Both the position numbers and the translations under genes were made by a program. Under the pieces are notes generated by a model that made no database searches, was not told the DNA's origin, and worked only from the letters and a program-made list of their open reading frames with translations. From CAZCCV01 sp964497515 (GTDB taxonomy: Bacteria; Armatimonadota; UBA5829; DTLH01): 12,161 nucleotides of DNA. The DNA is taken from the NCBI GenBank assembly GCA_964497515.1, contig CAZCCV010000048.1:1-12161 (forward strand), given 5' to 3'. Positions 6,949-12,161 of this stretch are shown piece by piece (position 1 is the stretch's first letter; each line of letters opens with the position of its first letter).

Positions 6949-8725
6949 CAAAGAGACTGACTCCTGCAGTTCGGAAACCGAACTGTGCACTGTGCAGATC
7001 GGAGAACGCTCCGCCCTGAGAGACCAGGTCATCAAATTTGCCCTGCTCAACAATCCTTCCACCGTCCATCACAATCACCTTGTCTGCTTTTGTGATCGTA
7101 GACAGGCGGTGCGCAATCATAAGAGTGGTGCGACCCTGCATAAGAACGTCCAACGCGGCCTGAACTAACTGCTCAGATGCAGTGTCAAGCGAGCTAGTGG
7201 CTTCATCCAAAATTAGAATTCGAGGGTCCTTCAAGAGCGCTCGAGCGATTGAGACGCGTTGCTTTTCCCCGCCTGACAACCTGGTTCCACGCTCACCTAC
7301 TATCGTCTGATAACCGTTTTCAAAACTTGATATGAAATCGTGGGCATTGGCAGCGCGTGCAGCGGCTACAATCTCTGCATCACTGGCATTCTGCGCTCCA
7401 TAGGCAATGTTGTCTCGAATTGTGCCGCTAAATAGAATCGCCTCCTGAGGGACGATTCCAATGTGCTTCCTTATGGATGCACGTGTGACATCTCTTACAT
7501 CGTGGTCATCTATAAGCACAGCGCCATCACTTACATCATAGAATCTTGGAATCAAACTCGCCAAGGTCGACTTACCGGACCCACTCCTACCTACAACCGC
7601 AACAACTTCTCCCGGTTCCATCGCAAACGAGACTTTCTGAAGCACTTGCTCGCCCGTTTGGTAGGAGAAATCTACGTTGCGGAACTCCACTCGCCCCTGC
7701 ACTGCTCCAATGTCGATGGCTGTTTGTGAATCTACAATATCTGGCTGCTCATCGAGCACTTCAAATACACGCTCCATTCCAGCCATCGTCTGGTGATATG
7801 CCACATTCAACCGACCGACCCTTTTAGCTGATGACGATACATAGAAGCCGATAACGATGAACTCCGCAAAATCCGAGAATTGGAACACATTCTTCACTAC
7901 CATCAAATAGCCGCCGACGAGTACTATGATGGCAACCGCCACTGAGCTGAACATTTCGCCAACTGGCACAGCCATAGCGTTACGCCTCGCAGCCCTCAAG
8001 GCCGCACGGAGACTGGCAGTGTTTGTGTTGCAGAACTTCGCCACTTCGTGAGCCTCAGCACCAAAAGACTTCACTATACGAATGCCCGCTATGGTTTCAT
8101 CAATCACAGCAGAGACGTCAGCCAACTTAACTTGCAGAGCCGTGGCAAGCTTCCGCATTCGGCGTGTCACCTTGCTGATTACAACTCCGATTCCGGGCAC
8201 AAACAGCAAAGCAACGAGCGCCAACATCCAGTTTATCCAGAACATCCTGCAGATTCCACCAATGATGATGAGAGGTGATGTCACAGCATCAACCAGGCTT
8301 CCAGCACTGTTCTGGATTAGCCCAACGTCGTTGGTCATTCGTGAGATTATGTGCCCAACCTTGCTGCGTTCGAAGAAGCTGAGGCTGAGCCGGTGCAAGT
8401 GTGCGTATATCTCTTCTCTTAGAGTCGCTGCAATACGGTTGGTAGCAGAGGCTACGAGGTAAGACTGGCTATAGGTTGCGATACCTTTCGGAATCTGCAG
8501 AAAGACTAGGATTAGTGCTACTCGCTGAATGTCCGTCCAGCCTTGAAGCTGGCCCGGCGATCCCGAGCCGTAACCTTGGCTCGCGCCTTCCACAAAGAGT
8601 TTGACAAGCCTAGCCAAATAGAGGTCGGTACCTGTTATTACTAACCCAAACATAAGAGCTCCAATGAACTTCCACTTATGGGCCAGCAGGTATCGGATCA
8701 TTCGTTTGCGAGCATTAGCTTCCAT
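6923..8725 (-). CDS. msbA: MsbA-type lipid A flippase, ABC exporter half-transporter
   Basis: The product is 600 aa and contains both a membrane and an ATPase domain, so it should act as a homodimer that flips core-lipid A from the cytoplasmic to the periplasmic leaflet of the inner membrane. The membrane domain covers about 15-325, with hydrophobic helices near 18-40, 68-90, 145-180, 258-280 and 284-300. The nucleotide-binding domain has Walker A GRSGSGKST (379-387), Q-loop VPQE (425-428), signature LSGGEKQR (483-490), Walker B ILILDEATSSLD (503-514) and H-loop IAHRLST (537-543). The ATG lies two bases after the lpxB stop, with AGGTGA ten bases upstream. Function as MsbA rather than a generic exporter rests on its place between lpxB and waaA. 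Sequence alone does not separate MsbA from other lipid exporters. Confidence 0.85.
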   Translation of the reverse strand: MEANARKRMIRYLLAHKWKFIGALMFGLVITGTDLYLARLVKLFVEGASQGYGSGSPGQLQGWTDIQRVALILVFLQIPKGIATYSQSYLVASATNRIAATLREEIYAHLHRLSLSFFERSKVGHIISRMTNDVGLIQNSAGSLVDAVTSPLIIIGGICRMFWINWMLALVALLFVPGIGVVISKVTRRMRKLATALQVKLADVSAVIDETIAGIRIVKSFGAEAHEVAKFCNTNTASLRAALRAARRNAMAVPVGEMFSSVAVAIIVLVGGYLMVVKNVFQFSDFAEFIVIGFYVSSSAKRVGRLNVAYHQTMAGMERVFEVLDEQPDIVDSQTAIDIGAVQGRVEFRNVDFSYQTGEQVLQKVSFAMEPGEVVAVVGRSGSGKSTLASLIPRFYDVSDGAVLIDDHDVRDVTRASIRKHIGIVPQEAILFSGTIRDNIAYGAQNASDAEIVAAARAANAHDFISSFENGYQTIVGERGTRLSGGEKQRVSIARALLKDPRILILDEATSSLDTASEQLVQAALDVLMQGRTTLMIAHRLSTITKADKVIVMDGGRIVEQGKFDDLVSQGGAFSDLHSAQFGFRTAGVSLFDEGNSEQN

Positions 8726-8727
8726 AA

Positions 8728-9894
8728 CTACACATTCACCTGAGATCCCGCCGTTTCCAATACTATCCGTGCGGCAGCGGCTGTTCCTCCAGGCTCACCG
8801 AGCACCAATTTTGCATCACGAAGGTCATTTTTCATCTGCTGCAATTTATGATCATCTGTTAGATATTCAATAGCTCTCGACGCGATCGCTTCCGGTGTCG
8901 CAGCATCGGCAATGAATTCCGGGCAGATCTCGCGCCCTGCGATAATGTTAGGCATGCCGATGTACGTCTCCAGTATCTGCTTTCGAAACAGATATTCAAC
9001 CTTCATAAGAGCCGATCCTCGGTAGACTATCAACATCGGTGTTCCAAGAACCATTGCTTCCAGGGTCACAGTTCCCGAGCACGAAAGCAGGAAGTCGGAG
9101 TGTGATATAACATCGTGTGTCCGACCATCGACAATTCTAACAGTTAGCCCTTCGGCACAGTCCGCTCCGTTTACTACTTTCGCTATTTGGTTTGCAGCTC
9201 GTTCAGACCCGGCTGCGATGGCAACTGATCGCACGGCGGCGACCTTTTTAGCTATTATACCAGCAGATTCGAGTAGCGTTGGCAGGATGTTCGCGATTTC
9301 GTGCCGTCTGCTCCCAGGAAGCAACCCAAACAGCAGGCTATCTGATGTTAAATCATTTGCACGGAAGAAATCCTCGCGACTCATAGTCGGACCTATGCTA
9401 TCGAGCATTGGATGACCGCAAAACACTGCATCTGCACCAGATGCTCGAAGGTTCGTTTCTGACCAGGGAAAAGGTGTAATGATCTTATCGGAGGCTTCCA
9501 TTAGGCGAGAATGATTGCGCTGCGTACGCCTCCACGAACCGGGTGGATAATAATACACTACAGGAATCTGCTGCTTCCTTGCAAATCGCCCTAAGCGCAC
9601 GTTAAATGCGCCAAAGTCTATTGGAACAAATACGTCGGGTTTGCATCGAATGAAGGCTTGTTTTAGCTTTCGCTGTTCCCATATGAGCCACGGAACGAGC
9701 TTCAAGGATTCCACAATGCCAATGGCTCCAGCGCGAGAAAAGTCGGCCGCAAGCTCGACGCCCGCCTCCCTCATATGGTTGCCACCGCCGCCCCAAATAG
9801 AGACGTCAAGGCATTGCCTCATCAATTCCCGTGCCAGCGCTGCCCCGCTGGCGTCACCCGACGCCTCTCCTGCAACGATTGCTACTGATAGCAA
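8728..9894 (-). CDS. lpxB: Lipid-A-disaccharide synthase
   Basis: LpxB joins UDP-2,3-diacylglucosamine and lipid X into the beta-1,6-linked disaccharide; it is a peripheral membrane GT19 enzyme. The product is 388 aa, near the E. coli length of 382. Motifs are VAIVAGEASGD (4-14), DVFVPIDFGAFN (87-98, with the conserved Asp of the proteobacterial IDAPDFN block), YYYPPGSWRR (114-123), FCGHPMLDS (158-166), LLPGSRRHEI (191-200) and SCSGTVTLEA (271-280). The start is TTG 9894. The lpxA stop TGA is in the same frame only two codons upstream, so no longer form exists, and AAGGAG lies ten bases before it. No UDP-diacylglucosamine pyrophosphatase gene separates it from lpxA. The acceptor-side YPPGSWRR differs from the proteobacterial VSPSVWAW. 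Confidence 0.95.
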   Translation of the reverse strand: MLSVAIVAGEASGDASGAALARELMRQCLDVSIWGGGGNHMREAGVELAADFSRAGAIGIVESLKLVPWLIWEQRKLKQAFIRCKPDVFVPIDFGAFNVRLGRFARKQQIPVVYYYPPGSWRRTQRNHSRLMEASDKIITPFPWSETNLRASGADAVFCGHPMLDSIGPTMSREDFFRANDLTSDSLLFGLLPGSRRHEIANILPTLLESAGIIAKKVAAVRSVAIAAGSERAANQIAKVVNGADCAEGLTVRIVDGRTHDVISHSDFLLSCSGTVTLEAMVLGTPMLIVYRGSALMKVEYLFRKQILETYIGMPNIIAGREICPEFIADAATPEAIASRAIEYLTDDHKLQQMKNDLRDAKLVLGEPGGTAAAARIVLETAGSQVNV

Positions 9895-9910
9895 GCGGCC
9901 TCAGCTCCTT
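9895..9910 (-). promoter_or_regulatory. Ribosome binding site supporting a TTG start for lpxB
   Basis: AAGGAG (plus-strand 9905-9910) falls in the last codons of lpxA, ten bases before TTG 9894. The lpxA stop TGA at 9901-9903 is in the lpxB frame. This makes TTG the only start that keeps the whole N-terminal GEASGD motif. Confidence 0.65.
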
Positions 9911-10716
9911 GGATGCTCTCGCTGCCTTCCGTGGTGGCCGCATCTGATGTTCTTGATGAAGTCCAGCAGATAGGTCAACTCCTCGCTCGGCTCCACACGC
10001 GACTCTATCTCTTCGATCGCCCGCGTGACATTGAACGACGACTTGTAAAGCAGCTTGTAGCTTTGCCTCAGTCCGGCTCTCACCTTTGGGACTATCCCGT
10101 TACGGCGAAGCCCTACAGCGTTGACATCGTATACGCGCGCCGGGCGCCCGTCTGCCAACATAAACGGTGGAATATCCTGATTCAATTTGGACATTCCGCC
10201 GATCATTGCGAGCTTGCCAATTCGAATATTCTGGTGAATACCTACCATACCACCGAGGCCGACTTTGTCTTCGATCAACACGTGTCCACTCACGCCCACC
10301 AAATTGGCCATAGTGATCCCGTTACCCAACTTGCAGTTGTGACCAACGTGGCAGTAGGCCATAAGCATGTTGTTGTCGCCGATGATCGTGGATTCATCTT
10401 CGCCAGAAGCTCGATGGATTGTACAAAACTCGCGAATTATATTGTTGTCACCTATCTGAAGAAAGCTACGCTCTCCGTCAAACTTGTAATCCTGCGGATG
10501 CCCACCCAGAACCGCGCCGTTACCAATGCGACAGTTCTGGCCAATAGTAGTAAATCGCTCTACAACCACGTGGCTTTCCAACTTCGTGCCATCGCCTATG
10601 CGAACATCGGGACCGATGACACAGTAAGGAGCAATCTCTACACCTATGCCGATTTCAGCCGACGGGTGGATGACCGCTGTAGGGTGAATCGCGGTCGCGA
10701 CTTCCGAATTATTCAT
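9901..10716 (-). CDS. lpxA: Acyl-ACP--UDP-N-acetylglucosamine O-acyltransferase
   Basis: LpxA catalyses the first step of lipid A synthesis, moving a 3-hydroxyacyl chain from ACP to the 3-OH of UDP-GlcNAc in the cytosol; it works as a trimer. The product is 271 aa from ATG 10716. GAGG six bases upstream supports this ATG. A GTG at 10728, overlapping the fabZ stop, has no site and is less likely. The hexapeptide-repeat left-handed beta-helix is clear throughout (IHPTAVIHPSAEIG, IGPDVRIG, IGDNNII, IEDKVGLGG). YCHVGHNC (121-128) contains the catalytic His126, equivalent to E. coli His125. GGHPQDYKF (71-79) and QDIPPFMLADGRPA (180-193) are family signatures. The residue matching the E. coli acyl-length ruler Gly173 is Gly174 here, which suggests a long acyl chain. 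The C-terminal helices cover about 210-271. Confidence 0.95.
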   Translation of the reverse strand: MNNSEVATAIHPTAVIHPSAEIGIGVEIAPYCVIGPDVRIGDGTKLESHVVVERFTTIGQNCRIGNGAVLGGHPQDYKFDGERSFLQIGDNNIIREFCTIHRASGEDESTIIGDNNMLMAYCHVGHNCKLGNGITMANLVGVSGHVLIEDKVGLGGMVGIHQNIRIGKLAMIGGMSKLNQDIPPFMLADGRPARVYDVNAVGLRRNGIVPKVRAGLRQSYKLLYKSSFNVTRAIEEIESRVEPSEELTYLLDFIKNIRCGHHGRQREHPRS

Positions 10717-10724
10717 ATCCTGCC

Positions 10725-11288
10725 TCACTCGTGCTGCTTGTCGACGACTTTGTCGAGTCCCCTCTTCTCATCTTTATCTTCATCGACGAGAGCGAATGTG
10801 AACTCGCCATCACACACTATCTCACCATCGACGCGTGCTTCTACCCTAACCCTGCCGAATGCACCACGGCACTTGATGAGATTGGCTTCAGTGACTATGG
10901 TATCGCCCGGGAGTACGGGCTTGCGGAATCGTGCATTGTCGACACCGCCAAAATATGCCAGCTTCCCTGTATTGTCCTGCAGACACAAGAGAAGAACTCC
11001 ACTTACCTGCGCCATTGACTCAAGCACGAGCACGCCAGGCATTACAGCGTGCCCCGGAAAATGCCCCTGGAAGAACTCCTCATTGATGGTAACATTCTTC
11101 AGACCGACCGCTCTTTTGCCTGGCTCCAGTTCAAGTATCCTGTCGACCAGTAGAAACGGGTATCTGTGAGGCAATATGGCTCGAATGTCTTCGACATCCA
11201 GCACAAAACCTGCTCCATCACCGCTTGCTTGAGACTGACCCTCGCACCCAGCAGTGCGGGCATCAGCTTCAGCCACTTCGTTAGCCAT
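10725..11288 (-). CDS. fabZ: 3-hydroxyacyl-[acyl-carrier-protein] dehydratase
   Basis: FabZ removes water from 3-hydroxyacyl-ACP to give trans-2-enoyl-ACP in fatty-acid elongation. It competes with LpxA for 3-hydroxyacyl-ACP, which explains its place in lipid A clusters. The product is 187 aa from ATG 11288. AGGAG (plus-strand 11300-11304) lies 11 bases before this ATG but overlaps the alternative GTG at 11300, so the ATG is chosen. The hotdog-fold signatures are ILPHRYPFLLVDRI (38-51), NEEFFQGHFPGH (69-80, catalytic His76), MPGVLVLESMAQ (83-94, catalytic Glu90) and FRKPVLPGD. Compared with E. coli FabZ (151 aa) it has an N-terminal extension of about 25 residues rich in Ala, Glu, Gly and Ser, and a short charged C-terminal tail. 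Its stop is nine bases before the lpxA ATG. Confidence 0.95.
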   Translation of the reverse strand: MANEVAEADARTAGCEGQSQASGDGAGFVLDVEDIRAILPHRYPFLLVDRILELEPGKRAVGLKNVTINEEFFQGHFPGHAVMPGVLVLESMAQVSGVLLLCLQDNTGKLAYFGGVDNARFRKPVLPGDTIVTEANLIKCRGAFGRVRVEARVDGEIVCDGEFTFALVDEDKDEKRGLDKVVDKQHE

Positions 11289-11319
11289 CCTGCTTTCCAC
11301 TCCTATTCTTTACAACACG

Positions 11320-11359
11320 AAAAAACCGAACCAGATCGTACGCGTTGCGTTCTGGAACG
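11320..11359 (-). terminator. Hairpin plus T-run between lpxC and fabZ (possible attenuator)
   Basis: On the minus strand an imperfect inverted repeat spans 11359-11327. Its arms are CG-tt-CCAGA-a-CG and CG-a-TCTGG-tt-CG (lower case unpaired) around a nine-base loop, and it is followed by G and then six T residues (11325-11320). This resembles a weak rho-independent terminator in the only real gap of the cluster. The mismatches make it doubtful. If it works it would partly uncouple lpxC from the genes downstream. Confidence 0.3.
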
Positions 11360-11373
11360 ATTATATAGATAGC

Positions 11374-12161
11374 CTATGCGGCGTCTTTGCTCGCGTTGGC
11401 TGCAATATGTGCCGCAACTTGTGCAGCAAACTCAACATTCAAAGCGTGTCCGGACTTGACCGCCAGAATCTCAGCACACAACCTGCCGCCAACCAGTGCT
11501 AAATCACCAACCAGATCAAGCAGCTTATGCCTGGCCAGTTCATCGGGGAACCTGAGGTCAGATGACAGCTTATCCTGCCATACCACTATAGCATTCTCCA
11601 GACTTCCACCGCGTGCCAGCTGTTGAGAAACCAATCCGGCAATCTCCTCATACATTACGAATGTGCGAGCCGGCGCTATCTCGTCTCGAAAACTGGCTTC
11701 TGTCACGTCAAACGTGGCAGTCTGTACACCAATGAGTGGATGTCTGTAGCTCATCACATAGGTAATCTTCAGCCTGTCAGATGGTACAGCCAGTATGAAG
11801 CTATCCTCACGTTTAACCCACATTGGTTCGCGAAGTGTCAGTGTGTTTCTGGGCTTATCGAGCTTGACTGTTCCCGTTGCACCTATGGCAGCCACATACG
11901 GCATCGAACTGCCGTCTAAGACTGGAATCTCCGCACCCTGCACTTCAACGTAGCTATTGTCGACTCCAAGCCCGTTTAGAGCAGCCATAAGGTGCTCAAT
12001 TGTGCGGAAACGAGTGCCATTTCGCCCCAACGTAGTGCCGCGCGACGTCTCAACTACATTTGTAGCCAATCCGGCAATCCGTTCACCATTGCCACCGAAA
12101 ACAATTCCTGTATCGGCTTCGGCAGGATGAAGAATGACCACTGCGTTGTCGCCACTGTGTA
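11374..12161 (-). CDS. lpxC: UDP-3-O-acyl-N-acetylglucosamine deacetylase (5' end outside window)
   Basis: LpxC removes the N-acetyl group from UDP-3-O-acyl-GlcNAc, the committed and zinc-dependent step of lipid A synthesis. The gene runs off the right edge. The last 21 bases read through as (L)HSGDNAV, which fits the conserved GLHSG motif, so the GTG at 12141 is internal and not the start. About 262 codons remain. Visible motifs are RTIEHLMAAL (zinc His preceded by the catalytic Glu), LDGSSMPYV, APARTFVMYEE, RHKLLDLVGDL (the other zinc His and Asp) and KSGHALNVEFA (catalytic His). It ends with SKDAA and TAG and is not fused to fabZ, unlike the LpxC-FabZ fusion of Bacteroidetes. The missing part should be only the first 20 or so residues. 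Confidence 0.95.
   Translation of the reverse strand, partial: HSGDNAVVILHPAEADTGIVFGGNGERIAGLATNVVETSRGTTLGRNGTRFRTIEHLMAALNGLGVDNSYVEVQGAEIPVLDGSSMPYVAAIGATGTVKLDKPRNTLTLREPMWVKREDSFILAVPSDRLKITYVMSYRHPLIGVQTATFDVTEASFRDEIAPARTFVMYEEIAGLVSQQLARGGSLENAIVVWQDKLSSDLRFPDELARHKLLDLVGDLALVGGRLCAEILAVKSGHALNVEFAAQVAAHIAANASKDAA

Noticed and set aside
6949..7062. Extension of the DUF374 protein by 38 residues into msbA
   Set aside because: The extra residues come before the membrane helix, match nothing in the family and lie deep in the msbA coding region. The ATG at 6948 gives normal family length.
9913..11169. A 418-codon open frame on the plus strand, antisense to lpxA and fabZ
   Set aside because: It lies wholly opposite two certain genes, its protein is rich in Ser, Thr and Pro runs with no family motif, and it has no ribosome binding site that I can see. 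It is a shadow of codon bias on the other strand.
10725..12161. A possible LpxC-FabZ fusion as in Bacteroidetes
   Set aside because: lpxC ends in a clear TAG at 11374-11376, and fabZ has its own ribosome binding site and start 85 bp downstream.
1..12161. CRISPR array, tRNA, rRNA, phage or defence genes
   Set aside because: No regularly spaced repeats, tRNA-like cloverleaf or rRNA segments were seen, and all large genes are accounted for by envelope functions.

Overview
The window holds most of a lipid A / inner-core LPS cluster on the minus strand. Its gene order and family set suggest a diderm (outer-membrane) bacterium outside the classic proteobacterial layout. The order lpxC-fabZ-lpxA-lpxB resembles that of Cyanobacteria and other outer-membrane-bearing Terrabacteria. 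The secreted protein at the left end, with paired OB-like segments and an LNNVGLL-type motif, recalls proteins I associate with Armatimonadota. That assignment is an inference from memory and is not proven by the sequence. By eye the base composition is balanced, and codon use looks uniform along the cluster.

Layout, left to right: (1) 7-1062, minus strand, an exported protein of unknown function; (2) 1063-1495, a divergent intergenic region with one good sigma70-like promoter in each direction; (3) 1496-2104, plus strand, a small putative lipoprotein; (4) 2107-2243, a decayed, frameshifted IS481-like transposase scrap; (5) 2249-12161, ten minus-strand genes, read from the right end as lpxC (5' end cut off by the window), fabZ, lpxA, lpxB, an MsbA-type ABC exporter, a DUF374 acyltransferase, waaA (kdtA), lpxK, an LpxL/HtrB-type acyltransferase and a LolA-like periplasmic carrier.

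The ten genes look like one transcription unit. Apart from about 85 bp between lpxC and fabZ, every junction is an overlap or a gap of a few bases. Together they cover LpxA (acyl transfer to UDP-GlcNAc), LpxC (deacetylation), LpxB (disaccharide formation), LpxK (4'-kinase), WaaA (Kdo transfer), two candidate secondary acyltransferases, MsbA (flipping across the inner membrane) and a periplasmic lipid/lipoprotein carrier. FabZ supplies the fatty-acid synthesis branch that competes with LpxA for 3-hydroxyacyl-ACP. LpxD and any UDP-diacylglucosamine pyrophosphatase (LpxH/LpxI/LpxG) are not in the window. LpxD could lie just past the right edge, but no pyrophosphatase gene sits between lpxA and lpxB.

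I do not see a clearly new biological system. The points most worth a second look are the DUF374 enzyme embedded between MsbA and WaaA, the LolA-like gene translationally coupled to the end of the LPS operon, the in-frame lpxA-TGA-lpxB junction with a TTG start, the hairpin plus T-run between lpxC and fabZ, and the transposase relic that abuts the operon's 3' end. CDS starts were chosen by ribosome-binding site and family alignment, and several are shorter than the longest possible reading frame.
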